Assembly (NCBI RefSeq): GCF_001499905.1
Contig: NZ_LQIS01000011.1
Coordinates: forward strand, 57,608-121,607
DNA: 64,000 nucleotides
DNA from: Mycobacterium sp. GA-1285
GTDB taxonomy: Bacteria; Actinomycetota; Actinomycetes; Mycobacteriales; Mycobacteriaceae
Reading direction: 5' to 3'
Shown: in pieces, positions 28,337 to 36,323 of the stretch
Layout of the letters: every line of letters begins with the position of its first letter
Position numbering within the stretch: position 1 is the first letter of the stretch
The notes under the pieces: model-generated
What the model saw: only the letters and a program-made list of their open reading frames with translations
Told to the model about the DNA's origin: nothing
The model's database searches: none
Position numbers and translations under genes: made by a program

Positions 28337-28831
28337 ATGACCTCTGCAACAGAATCCGCAACCAGCGCAGCACCGCAGTTCGCGTCATATCTGAACGCCC
28401 CGCCGCCCCGCGGCCTGCGCGAGGAGGCCTACGCGATGTCCTTCGAAACGTTTCTCGGCGAATACGCGCCGAGTTCGGGACCCCTGAGGTTGGGCAACTG
28501 GAGCTGCCTCGACGGGGACCGTCCCGCGACCCGGCTGGAGCCCCAGGCACGCAACTACCGGGCGACGCTCGCGATCGGAGACCGGATCTGCACGACGTCG
28601 GCCGCGGCGCCGGGCCCCGTCGCCGCGCTGACCTCGATGCTCTACGACCGCGGAATCTCGTTGGAGATGACCGCTTTTCACCAGGTGCCCGCAGGCGAGC
28701 GCACCGCCACCTTCATCCGCGGCTCGGACGGCCTGAAGTCCGAGTGGGCGATGGGGCTGTCCTTGGACCCGACGCAGTCGGCGCTGAGCGCGGTGATCGC
28801 GTGCGCGAACCGCCTACTGACGGTGTCGTGA
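28337..28831 (+). CDS. Free-standing alpha-isopropylmalate synthase regulatory (LeuA dimer) domain protein
   Basis: 164 residues and no catalytic barrel. After a short disordered N-terminus comes GLREEAYAMSFETFLGEYAP, then NYRATLAIGDRICTTSAAAP and GPVAALTSMLYDRGISLEMTAFHQ, WAMGLSLDPTQSALSAVIACANRLL. This is the pattern of the C-terminal leucine-binding domain of LeuA, where it senses leucine and closes the enzyme. Alone it could bind leucine or another ligand and act as a sensor, or modify LeuA by forming mixed dimers; neither is shown. It sits behind the leader peptide and stems at 28223-28308. The role is unknown, the domain call fairly secure. Confidence 0.75.
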   Translation: MTSATESATSAAPQFASYLNAPPPRGLREEAYAMSFETFLGEYAPSSGPLRLGNWSCLDGDRPATRLEPQARNYRATLAIGDRICTTSAAAPGPVAALTSMLYDRGISLEMTAFHQVPAGERTATFIRGSDGLKSEWAMGLSLDPTQSALSAVIACANRLLTVS

Positions 28832-28853
28832 GCGCTGACTGATCGCCCCTGGT

Positions 28854-28916
28854 CCGCGAAATTGCATTCCCGCAGGCCGTCACTCGACCTTTCGCTGCCG
28901 GAATGCAATTTCGCGG
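28854..28916. terminator. Bidirectional terminator-like hairpin
   Basis: CCGCGAAATTGCATTCCCGCAG (first 20 bases 28854-28873) and the reverse complement at 28895-28916 pair over 22 bases with one mismatch around a 19-base loop. It stands between the convergent LeuA-domain and cyp136 genes and is AT-rich by local standards. Confidence 0.65.
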
Positions 28917-28925
28917 CAACGAGGA

Positions 28926-30410
28926 TCAGTGCAGCGGGCGCAGCACGATGTGCATGCCGTCCTTGGGCACCGGCATGCCGCCGTAATCCCATTCGGTCGT
29001 GTAGTCGGGGCGGGGCAGTTCGAGCCGATACCTGCGCAGCAGTCGGTGCAGGATCGTCTTGACCTCCAGCTGGCCGAAGGTCATGCCGATGCACTTGTGC
29101 GCGCCGCCGCCGAAGGGGCTGAACGCGTAGCGATGCTGCTTGTGCTCGTTGCGCGGCTCGGTGAACCGCAACGGGTCGAACTTCATCGGGTCGGGGTAGA
29201 GCTCCTCCAGACGGTGGTTCATGCCCGGGTAAGCGATGACGTTGGTGCCCTTCGGCAGGTAGTAACCGAGCAACTCGGTGTCGCGGACGGTTTGACGCAT
29301 GGCCCACTGCACCGGCGTGACCAGGCGAATGGACTCGTTCATCACCAGGTCCAGCGACTCCAGCTTCTCCAGCGACTCGATGTCGACGGGTCCGTCGCCG
29401 AGGCGGTCGGATTCGTCGCGGCATCGGTCCTGCCACTCTTGGTGTTTGGCGAGGTGGTAGATCATCGTCGTCGCCGTCGAGGTCGACGTGTCGTGCGCGG
29501 CCATCATCAGGAAGATCATGTGGTTGACGATGTCCTCGTCGGAGAACTTGTTGCCGTCCTCGTCCTCGGTGTGGCACAACACCGTCAGCAGGTCGGACCC
29601 GTCCTTGCCGCGGCGTTCCTTGACGCGCTCCTCGAAGTAGTTCTCCAGCAGTTTGCGGGCCTGCATGCCGCGCCACCAGGTGAACGGCGGAACCGGCTTG
29701 CGGATGATCGCATTGCCGGCACGTGTGGTCGTGGTGAAGGCCCTGTTCACCTTCGTGACCAACTCCTTGTCGGAGCCGGGCTCATGGCCCATGAACACCA
29801 TCGAGGCGATGTCGAGGGTCAGCTCCTTCATCGCCGGGTACATCAGGAAACGGCCGTCGTTGGCCACCCAGTCATTGGCGATCACCTGGGAGACGACCTT
29901 GTCGACCTGTTCGGTGTATCCGACCAACCGAGAGCGAACGAACGCCTCCTGCATGATGCGGCGGTGGAACATGTGCTCCTCGAAGTCGAGAAGCATCAGG
30001 CCGCGATGAAAGAACGGTCCGATTACCGGAACCCAGCCCTGCTGGGAGAAGTCCTTGTTGCGGTTGGAGTAGACGGCCTGCGCGGCATCGGGCCCGAGCG
30101 CCGCAACGGCGGCCAGTGCCGGCGAGTCGGCGTAGTACAGCGGCCCGTACTTGCGGTAGACGTGCAGCAGGTAGTCGGGTCCGCCGCGGAACATCTCGAT
30201 CATGTGCCCGATGATCGGGAGACCGGCGTCGCCGATCACCGGCTTGAGATCGCTGCCCGCAGGCGGCATGGCCATCGGTTTCTGCGGGAAATCCGTGTTG
30301 AGCAGCTTGCGCTCCACGATTCCCATGCCGGGAAAGTTGTTGAACGACGGGGTGAACCGGCGTTTGGCCTGGTCGAGCAGATAATCCGTCGTACTGATCG
30401 TCGCGGTCAT
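28926..30410 (-). CDS. cyp136: Cytochrome P450 CYP136
   Basis: 494 residues, longer than most bacterial P450s and about equal to the 492 I recall for M. tuberculosis CYP136. The oxygen helix carries MMAAHDTSTSTATT, the ExxR helix NESIRLV follows, and the heme loop is FSPFGGGAHKCIGMTFGQLE with Cys440. A long N-terminal part (about 65 residues, with FNNFPGMGIVERK) precedes the first conserved helix. Natural substrate not known to me. It is divergent from a TetR gene with a clear palindrome between, an arrangement conserved with Rv3058c-Rv3059, so that TetR probably controls it. Confidence 0.92.
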   Translation of the reverse strand: MTATISTTDYLLDQAKRRFTPSFNNFPGMGIVERKLLNTDFPQKPMAMPPAGSDLKPVIGDAGLPIIGHMIEMFRGGPDYLLHVYRKYGPLYYADSPALAAVAALGPDAAQAVYSNRNKDFSQQGWVPVIGPFFHRGLMLLDFEEHMFHRRIMQEAFVRSRLVGYTEQVDKVVSQVIANDWVANDGRFLMYPAMKELTLDIASMVFMGHEPGSDKELVTKVNRAFTTTTRAGNAIIRKPVPPFTWWRGMQARKLLENYFEERVKERRGKDGSDLLTVLCHTEDEDGNKFSDEDIVNHMIFLMMAAHDTSTSTATTMIYHLAKHQEWQDRCRDESDRLGDGPVDIESLEKLESLDLVMNESIRLVTPVQWAMRQTVRDTELLGYYLPKGTNVIAYPGMNHRLEELYPDPMKFDPLRFTEPRNEHKQHRYAFSPFGGGAHKCIGMTFGQLEVKTILHRLLRRYRLELPRPDYTTEWDYGGMPVPKDGMHIVLRPLH

Positions 30411-30473
30411 TCACAAGCTCCTGGTGCAAAGGAATGTGGCCGTTGTCACTCTCACCCCCATCCTGGATGGCAG

Positions 30474-30491
30474 ACTTGACGCATGTCAAGT
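30474..30491. promoter_or_regulatory. Operator-like palindrome between cyp136 and tetR
   Basis: ACTTGAC-GCAT-GTCAAGT, perfect 7-bp arms and a 4-base spacer. It lies 64 bases upstream of the cyp136 ATG and 38 bases before the divergent tetR ATG, the usual place for a TetR operator controlling both. Confidence 0.65.
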
Positions 30492-30528
30492 TTTGTTCTG
30501 ACGCGCTGCGGTGCGAAGGTCTAGAGCG

Positions 30529-31164
30529 ATGAGCGCGCAACCAGCATCGCAAACGCGGCGCAGCCGCGGTGACCGGCAGCGTGACGCGATTCTCAACGCC
30601 GTGCGCGATCTGGTGCAGGAACAACCGTTCGCAGACCTGTCCGTCAGTGCCATCAGCGAGCACGCCGGCGTCGCCCGTTCCGGCTTCTACTTCTACTTCG
30701 ACTCCAAGTACGCGGTGCTGGCCGAGATCCTGGCCGGCGCCGGCGAGATGCTCGACAGCCTCACCCACCATTTCGCTCCCCGTGAGCCGGGGGAGACACC
30801 GGAGGCGTTCGCGAAACGGATGGTCGGCAGCGCGGCGGCGGTGTATGCCAACGATGACCCGGTGCTGACGGCGTGTGCCGTGGCACGCAACACCGACGCC
30901 AAGATCCGCGAGATGATGGACGACTTCTACGACGGCATCATCGACAAGCTGATCACGCTGCTCGAGAACGACGCCGACGCGCGCCCGATCTCGGCCGACC
31001 TGCCCGCGCTCGTCCGGACACTTGCCGCGACGACGACGATGACGCTGACGCACGACAGCACGTTCGTCGGCCGCGGCATCGACCCGCGCCGGGCCGTCGA
31101 CACCCTCGAGCGGTTGTGGGTGGCGGCGTTCTGGGGACACATGCAGCCATCCGACCAGCGCTAG
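30529..31164 (+). CDS. TetR-family regulator next to cyp136
   Basis: 211 residues. DNA-binding domain at about residues 12-58: GDRQRDAILNAVRDLVQEQP, then LSVSAISEHAGVARSGFYFYFDSK. The C-terminal helical domain should bind a small ligand. The start is the ATG at 30529 rather than one six codons earlier, because it leaves the promoter free and gives the usual N-terminus. It is divergent from cyp136 with the palindrome at 30474-30491 between, so it probably represses cyp136 and itself. By position it equals Rv3058c. An SDR gene follows after 25 bases. Confidence 0.88.
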   Translation: MSAQPASQTRRSRGDRQRDAILNAVRDLVQEQPFADLSVSAISEHAGVARSGFYFYFDSKYAVLAEILAGAGEMLDSLTHHFAPREPGETPEAFAKRMVGSAAAVYANDDPVLTACAVARNTDAKIREMMDDFYDGIIDKLITLLENDADARPISADLPALVRTLAATTTMTLTHDSTFVGRGIDPRRAVDTLERLWVAAFWGHMQPSDQR

Positions 31165-31189
31165 GGTCGGGATCAGTATCCTCACCGCC

Positions 31190-32041
31190 ATGGCGCACAC
31201 CGGGTATGCGAACAAGCGTTGCTTTCTGACCGGGGCCGCCAGCGGCATCGGCCGAGCGACTGCGTTGAAGCTGGCCGCGGAAGGCGCCGAGCTCTATCTG
31301 ACCGACCGCGACGCCGAAGGGTTGGAGAAGACCGTCGCCGAGGCGCGCTCCCTGGGTGCCGAAGTGGCCGAATACCGCGCCCTTGACATCTCCGACTACG
31401 AGGCGGTCGTCGCGTTCGCCGACGACATCCACTCCCGTCACCCCGCTATGGACATCGTGATGAACATCGCGGGGGTATCGGCGTGGGGCACCGTCTCGAC
31501 GCTGACGCACCAACACTGGAAGTCGATGGTCGACATCAACCTGATGGGACCGATCCACGTCATCGAGGCGTTCGTGCCGCGGATGGTCGCGGCCGGCACG
31601 GGTGGCCACATCGTCAACGTGTCCTCGGCGGCCGGCCTGGTCGCGCTGCCCTGGCATGCGGCATACAGCGCGAGCAAGTACGGGCTGCGCGGGATGTCCG
31701 AGGTGCTGCGCTTCGATTTGGCCCGACACCGGATCGGTGTGTCGGTGGTGGTACCGGGGGCCGTGAAAACGCCTCTGGTGCAGACGGTTCAGATCGCGGG
31801 TGTCGACCGGGAGGATCCGCGGGTGAAGAAGTGGACCGGCCGCTTCAGCGGGCACGCGGTCTCACCCGAGCACGCCGCCGAGTGCATCCTCAAGGGCGTG
31901 CGGCGAAACCGATTCCTGATCTACACCTCACCCGACATCAGGGCGCTCTATCTCTTCAAGCGCACCATGTGGTGGCCGTACAGCGTCGCGATGCGCCAGG
32001 CGAACGTGTTGTTCACCAAGGCGCTGCGTCCCGCGTCGTAA
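31190..32041 (+). CDS. Short-chain dehydrogenase/reductase
   Basis: 283 residues. Nucleotide motif FLTGAASGIGRAT (residues 12-24), NNAG-equivalent MNIAGVSAWG, and catalytic Ser145/146, Tyr159 and Lys163 (NVSSAAGLVALPWHAAYSASK). The C-terminal 60 residues (AAECILKGVRRNRFLIYTSP onward) look like a membrane-associating tail common in mycobacterial SDRs of this type. TATCCT at 31177-31182 lies 7 bases before the ATG, so a leaderless transcript is possible besides read-through from the TetR gene. It corresponds to Rv3057c. Substrate unknown; a lipid alcohol or ketone is likely. Confidence 0.87.
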   Translation: MAHTGYANKRCFLTGAASGIGRATALKLAAEGAELYLTDRDAEGLEKTVAEARSLGAEVAEYRALDISDYEAVVAFADDIHSRHPAMDIVMNIAGVSAWGTVSTLTHQHWKSMVDINLMGPIHVIEAFVPRMVAAGTGGHIVNVSSAAGLVALPWHAAYSASKYGLRGMSEVLRFDLARHRIGVSVVVPGAVKTPLVQTVQIAGVDREDPRVKKWTGRFSGHAVSPEHAAECILKGVRRNRFLIYTSPDIRALYLFKRTMWWPYSVAMRQANVLFTKALRPAS

Positions 32042-32046
32042 CGCGG

Positions 32047-33244
32047 TTAGCGCTTACCCCAGTCCCACGGGGGCATGGCGAGCATGCCGAGGCCCTCGAC
32101 CCGTGTTTCGCCGAAGTCCTTGTACAGCGGGATCTCGACTGCGGCCGCCTCGCTCTGGGCGGCCTCGCCGACGGGAACGGTGTCGAGGTGTGCAAGCAGA
32201 GCCTCGGAATGGGTGACGACGACGACCTGCGTGGTGTTCGCCGCGGCGCGGATCAACGTTGCCAACGGGCCCACCAGGTCCGGGTGCAAGGACGTCTCCG
32301 GTTCGTTGAGCACCATCAGGGATGGGGGCCGCGTGCTCAGCAGCGCAGCGGCCCACAGAAGGAATCGCAGTGTGCCATCGGATAATTCGGCGGCGCGCAG
32401 CGGTCGCAGCATACCCGACTGATGTAGCTGCAGATCGAACAGTCCGTCGTGCACCGAGACGGTCACCGTGGCGCCGTCGAAGGCGTCGGCGATGGCCCGC
32501 TGGAGGTCATCGTGCCCGGCCTCGATGATGGTCTGGATCGCGGCGGCCAGGTCGCTGCCGTCGTCGGAGAGCACGGGCGTGCGGGTCCCGACGGTGCGCC
32601 GGCGTGAGGGTGCTGCGGCGTCGACGCGAAAGCCGTCGTAAAACCGCCAGTTGCGCAACCGGTCCCGTACCGCCGCAAGCTCGGGGTGCGCTCCGGGGTG
32701 GGCGTACTCGGCGAGCACACTGCGGTAAGCCGGAAGTGCCTGGGTCACCTTGTCGAATCCGCGCCCACTTTCGGCGCTCGCCTCGACGTAGTCGCGGGTC
32801 CGGCGCACCAGGGTCGAACTGTTGCGCATGACGGGGCCGGCGAACACCGCCTCGCGTTTGATCTCCGGATCGAGCGCGAACAGCGATTCAGGGCCGGCCA
32901 TCTGAGGCAGACCCAGATCGACGAGGTAGCCGAAGTCGTCTGCGGCGAAACCCATTTCGAGTGACACCGGGCCGATCCGCGTCGTGCCTTGCACCCGTCC
33001 GGTCCGGCGTGCGTCACCGAGTTGCTCGGGGCCCGCCCACAGGACCGACTGCAGCCCACCCTCGCGGGCCAGCGATCCGATCACCCCCGCCGCAGTCGGC
33101 CAGCAGGCGCAACGCTCGATACAACGACGACTTACCCGTTCCGTTGGCGCCGGTGATGACCGTGAGCCGAGCGAGTGGCAGCACGATCTCGCGCAGCGAG
33201 CGATATCCGCGGATGGCGACGGTGCGCAACACCTCAGTACCCAC
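32047..33244 (-). pseudogene. RecF-like AAA ATPase (COG4637-type), single-base frameshift
   Basis: The N-terminal part reads VLRTVAIRGYRSLREIVLPL and VITGANGTGKSSLYRALRLLAD (Walker A), then the frame is lost. The rest, GVIGSLAREGGLQSVLWAGPEQ to the end, lies in another frame and contains ELSDGTLRFLLWAAALL (signature), LMVLNEPETSLHP (Walker B) and VVVTHSEALL. Removing one base at 33094 joins them as LLADAAGVIGSLAREGG, giving 398 residues. The protein is an SMC/RecF-like predicted ATPase of unknown role. Its GTG at 33244 overlaps the end of the dinB gene by 11 bases, so they are co-transcribed. Either mutated or a sequence error. It is not in the H37Rv order I remember. Confidence 0.8.
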
Positions 33245-34304
33245 CTTCCGGCGGGGCCAGTTCCAGTCGCACGCCCAGCAGTCGGACAGGGCGGTCGAGT
33301 CCGAACTGGGCGAGTAGGTCGAGTGCGGTTCGCGTGATGAGGTTTTCGTCCACGGTGGGTTCGGGTAGCTTGCGGATCTTGGTCCTGGTGTAGAAGGTCT
33401 TGGTTCGCACCGTCACCGCCACCCGGGTGACGAGCCGACTCTGCTCGACGATGTCGGCCAGCGTCTGCCGCGCCAAATCGACTACTGCAGAATCCATTTC
33501 GTGGCGCTCGATCAGATCGCTTGGGAAGGTGATGACGTGGCTGCGTGAGCGCGGGACCCAAGGTTCGGCGCTGACGGTCGCGTCGCCGCCGCCCTTGGCG
33601 AGCAACAGGATCCACAGCCCGGTGGTCGGGCCGAAGGTCTCGGTGAGCACGGTCGCATCGGTACCGGCGAGGTCGGCGACGGTGCTGATACCCATCGTCG
33701 CAAGTCTTTTCGCCGTCTTGGGGCCGATCCCCCAGAGCGCGTCGACCTCGCGGTCGCCCATCACGGCCATCCAGTTCTCGTCGGTGAGTTGAAACACGCC
33801 CGCTGACTCCCCGGACTCGCGTCCCGGCTTGCCGAAGCCGGTCGCGACCTTGGCGCGTTGCTTGTTGTCGCTGATGCCCACCGAGCATGACAGCCCCGTT
33901 TCAGCGGCGATCACCTCGCGGATCCGCTCGGCGAACTCGAACGGGCTCTGCGAGTCGTCCAGGTCGGCGCCGACGTACGCCTCGTCCCACCCCCATACCT
34001 CAACCGGATGCCCGAAGTCGCGCAGTACGCCCATCACCTCCTCGGAGGCCTCGTCGTAGGCATCGGTGTCCAACGGAAGGAACGTCGCGTCCGGGCATTT
34101 GCGGGCGGCGGTGCGCAACGGCATGCCCGCCCGCACGCCATACGTCCTGGCGGGATACGACGCGCACGTGACGACCTTGCGGGGCTCGTTCGGGTCACCG
34201 TTGCCGCCGACGATGATCGGCAGCCCGGCCAACTCCGGGTTGCGGCGGATCTCGACCGCGGCCTGGAACTGATCGAGATCGACGTGCAGGATCCAGCGCG
34301 TCAT
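33234..34304 (-). CDS. dinB: Y-family DNA polymerase IV (DinB/DinP)
   Basis: 356 residues. Catalytic acidic residues are Asp9 in HVDLDQFQAAVE and the Asp107-Glu108 pair in VWGWDEAYVGAD. The steric-gate region, helix-hairpin-helix (ALWGIGPKTAKRLATMGI) and little-finger domain follow in order. At the second motif most family members read SxDEA; here it is GWDEA, as in mycobacterial DinB2. Such enzymes copy past damage and incorporate ribonucleotides readily in mycobacteria. The start is the ATG at 34304, which gives the standard N-terminus; longer readings run into the tetR gene. Corresponds to Rv3056 (dinP). No beta-clamp motif is obvious at the C-terminus. Confidence 0.92.
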   Translation of the reverse strand: MTRWILHVDLDQFQAAVEIRRNPELAGLPIIVGGNGDPNEPRKVVTCASYPARTYGVRAGMPLRTAARKCPDATFLPLDTDAYDEASEEVMGVLRDFGHPVEVWGWDEAYVGADLDDSQSPFEFAERIREVIAAETGLSCSVGISDNKQRAKVATGFGKPGRESGESAGVFQLTDENWMAVMGDREVDALWGIGPKTAKRLATMGISTVADLAGTDATVLTETFGPTTGLWILLLAKGGGDATVSAEPWVPRSRSHVITFPSDLIERHEMDSAVVDLARQTLADIVEQSRLVTRVAVTVRTKTFYTRTKIRKLPEPTVDENLITRTALDLLAQFGLDRPVRLLGVRLELAPPEGGY

Positions 34305-34311
34305 TGGACAC

Positions 34312-34920
34312 TCATCGGCCGCACAGCTTGCGCGCCACCGACTCCCACGCGTCGCCGAGCGACTCGATCGTCGCGCCGCGCTCCTGGAGTTGATGCCGCA
34401 CATAGTCCGCGTCGAGCAATGCCAGCAGTGCAGTGGCCTGCGCATCGAGGTCGCCGGTCGTGTGCGCGGACTCCAACAGGATTCGGACGTGCCGATGGTG
34501 CAGCGTCGCGGGGGCGTTGAACCGCGTCTGAGGGTCCCGGTTGGCGTCGGACAGCAGTGCGTGATGTCTGTGCACGAATGCCAGCCGATCTCGCCCGTAG
34601 GCCAGCAGCCGTTCGAGCGGCGGCGCGCCCGGGCCAAGAGGCGGCGGTCCGAACAGGAACGCTTCCTGATGTGCTTTCTCGTCCTCGTCGAGCAACACGA
34701 TCATCAACCCCGCGCGGCTGCCGAACCGGCGGAACAAGGTGCCCTTGCCGACGCCGGCCGCGGTGGCGATGTCGTCGGTGGTGACCGAGTCGGCACCCCG
34801 CTCGGCGATGAGTCGGCGTGCGGCGTCCAGAAGTAGGGTGCGGTTGCGCGCGGCGTCCCCGCGTTCATGGGGAGTTTGGTCGGTGACCGGCAGCTCGTTG
34901 AGCGGACGAGGGGCGGCCAT
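34312..34920 (-). CDS. TetR-family regulator
   Basis: 202 residues. DNA-binding domain at about residues 18-63 (RNRTLLLDAARRLIAERGAD, TDDIATAAGVGKGTLFRRFGSR). The C-terminal half has LLAYGRDRLAFVHRHHALLSD, typical of the group. It lies 7 bases upstream of dinB on the same strand and is divergent from the FMN-reductase gene. GACGGAAT (34939-34946) and ATTCGGAC (34947-34954) form an imperfect palindrome in the shared promoter, and CGGAC-CGCA-GTCCG (34950-34963) overlaps it; either may be its operator. Position equals Rv3055. Confidence 0.87.
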   Translation of the reverse strand: MAAPRPLNELPVTDQTPHERGDAARNRTLLLDAARRLIAERGADSVTTDDIATAAGVGKGTLFRRFGSRAGLMIVLLDEDEKAHQEAFLFGPPPLGPGAPPLERLLAYGRDRLAFVHRHHALLSDANRDPQTRFNAPATLHHRHVRILLESAHTTGDLDAQATALLALLDADYVRHQLQERGATIESLGDAWESVARKLCGR

Positions 34921-34938
34921 GTCAGCAGTTTAGTTCAG

Positions 34939-34963
34939 ACGGAATTATTCGGACCGCAGTCCG
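34939..34963. promoter_or_regulatory. Overlapping inverted repeats between tetR and the FMN-reductase gene
   Basis: GACGGAAT/ATTCGGAC (6 of 8 paired, abutting) and CGGAC-CGCA-GTCCG (perfect 5-bp arms) overlap in the divergent promoter. Candidate TetR operator. Confidence 0.4.
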
Positions 34964-35013
34964 GTTATCGTGTGCGAGGATCTCCACGAGCATTCGAAGG
35001 GAGGCGAGGGAAG

Positions 35014-35577
35014 ATGTCGGACACCTCGAAGGTCAACGTGCTGGTGCTGCTGGGCAGCCTGCGGGCGGCCTCGGTCAACCGGCAGCTGGTTGAACTCGCG
35101 TTGGAGACCGCCTCGGACGGGGTCACGTTGCAGTGGTTCGACCGACTCGGTGAACTGCCCTTCTACAACGAGGACATCGACAACGATCCAGAACACGGAG
35201 GAGTCGCCGAGCCCGTGGCGGCGCTGCGCCAAGCGGCCGCTGATGCGGATGCCGCACTGGTCGTGACCCCCGAATACAACGGGAGCATCCCGGGTGTGCT
35301 CAAGAACGCGATCGACTGGTTGTCGCGGCCGTACGGCAACAGCGCGCTCCAGGACAAGCCGCTCGCGGTCGTCGGCGCGGCACTCGGACGGTACGGCGGC
35401 CAGCGGGCGCATGACGACACGCGTAGGAGCTTCGCCATCGCCGGTGCGCGGGTGGTCGAGGATCTCCAGTTGTCGGTGCCGAGTAGGGCGTTCGACGGGA
35501 GGCATCCGCGGGAGAATGCCGAGGTGGCCGCGAACCTGCGCGATGTCATCGAAAAGCTGGTCGCCGAGATCGCCTGA
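35014..35577 (+). CDS. NADPH-dependent FMN reductase (flavodoxin fold)
   Basis: 187 residues. Phosphate loop GSLRAASVNRQLVELA near residue 14, and VVTPEYNGSIPGVLKNAIDW near residue 85, the diagnostic motif of the NADPH-dependent FMN reductase/azoreductase family. It reduces FMN or quinones with NADPH, perhaps feeding flavin to monooxygenases or protecting against quinone stress. A clear Shine-Dalgarno, GGGAGGCGAGGG, sits just before the ATG at 35014. It is divergent from the TetR gene and equals Rv3054c by position. Confidence 0.9.
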   Translation: MSDTSKVNVLVLLGSLRAASVNRQLVELALETASDGVTLQWFDRLGELPFYNEDIDNDPEHGGVAEPVAALRQAAADADAALVVTPEYNGSIPGVLKNAIDWLSRPYGNSALQDKPLAVVGAALGRYGGQRAHDDTRRSFAIAGARVVEDLQLSVPSRAFDGRHPRENAEVAANLRDVIEKLVAEIA

Positions 35578-36044
35578 CCGCTCTTCGTGTGCTGTCGGCC
35601 CGGGTGAAACAACCGGCCGACGGCTTTGCTGTTCGGGGTCCACGCTCGGCCCCGTTGTCGGTCCCGGCTGCTATACCTACCGCAGTGCGTGCGACACGCC
35701 GCAAGTGTGACCTGCGACACGCCGAGCCACGACGTTCAGAAGAGCTTACGACCTGGGAATTCCAAGATTGTTATTCAGAACATCTGGTATTCCTTCGCAA
35801 TGTCGGCCACTAGGTGTAGTGTTTCGGACACCGACAGGCCCCACGATTTCCAAGCCTTCCGAGGGTCGGCCGGAGCCTTCGAACTCGGTTGGATGGGCGT
35901 TCCAGACACACCGGCGGGGGCCTCGGAGGGCAGGAATTTCCAGGGTCTCCGGGCTGCTGAAATTCCATGAATCTCGGCGACAAGAAGTGTCCGACCAGTT
36001 GCCAGTCAGCGTTCAGTGCCAGTTGTAGAGGAGCCGTACCGCAG
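35578..36044 (+). promoter_or_regulatory. nrdH upstream region (467 bases without an obvious gene)
   Basis: The left 180 bases show only short GC repeats. An NrdR-box pair sits at 35775-35822. After that comes a likely long untranslated leader with two stems: CCTTCCGAGG near 35854 with CCTCGGAGGG near 35921, and GGAATTTC (35933-35940) with GAAATTCC (35959-35966), the latter perfect. A 25-codon frame runs from ATG 35893 to TGA 35968-35970, and its stop overlaps an ATG (35967) that is in frame with nrdH. I see no match to the cobalamin riboswitch. Confidence 0.5.
35775..35822. promoter_or_regulatory. NrdR-box pair upstream of nrdH
   Basis: CCACTAGGTGTAGTGT (35807-35822) matches 12 of 16 of the NrdR consensus ACACWATATWTWGTGT. 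TCAGAACATCTGGTAT (35775-35790) matches 10 of 16 and lies exactly 32 bases upstream. The first box contains TAGTGT, a possible -10, so binding would block transcription of nrdHIE. Confidence 0.6.
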
Positions 36045-36293
36045 ATGACTCAGCATTCGATCACCGTGTACACGAAGCCCGCATGCGTGCAGTGCAACGC
36101 CACCTACAAGGCGTTGGACAAGCAGGGCATCGCCTACGAGACCGTCGACATCAGCCTCGACAGCGAAGCCCGCGACTACGTAATGGCGCTGGGTTACCTG
36201 CAGGCCCCGGTCGTCGTGGCCGGCAACGAGCACTGGTCGGGCTTCCGGCCCGACCGCATCAAGGCGCTCGGAGCGGTCGCGGCGACGGCCTAG
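36045..36293 (+). CDS. nrdH: NrdH redoxin (glutaredoxin-like electron donor)
   Basis: 82 residues. Active-site CVQC (Cys14 and Cys17) in VYTKPACVQCNATYKALD, then the cis-Pro region LQAPVVVAGNEHWSGFRPDRI, all typical of NrdH. It passes electrons from thioredoxin reductase to class Ib ribonucleotide reductase. The ATG at 36045 gives the family N-terminus with GAGGAG about 12 bases upstream; an in-frame ATG at 35967 would add a 26-residue segment with three cysteines and lacks a Shine-Dalgarno. First gene of nrdHIE, probably under NrdR. Equals Rv3053c. Confidence 0.95.
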   Translation: MTQHSITVYTKPACVQCNATYKALDKQGIAYETVDISLDSEARDYVMALGYLQAPVVVAGNEHWSGFRPDRIKALGAVAATA

Positions 36294-36323
36294 GGGTACT
36301 CGACGGGCAGAAAGGGGGACGCG

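Noticed and set aside
35578..36044. Cobalamin riboswitch before nrdH
   Set aside because: Considered because some actinobacterial reductase operons have one. No B12-box-like GCCACTG with the needed surrounding helices is found; the stems present are simple hairpins.
35967..36044. Extended NrdH N-terminus with three cysteines as the true start
   Set aside because: No Shine-Dalgarno before ATG 35967, while ATG 36045 gives the usual NrdH N-terminus. Kept only as a side note.
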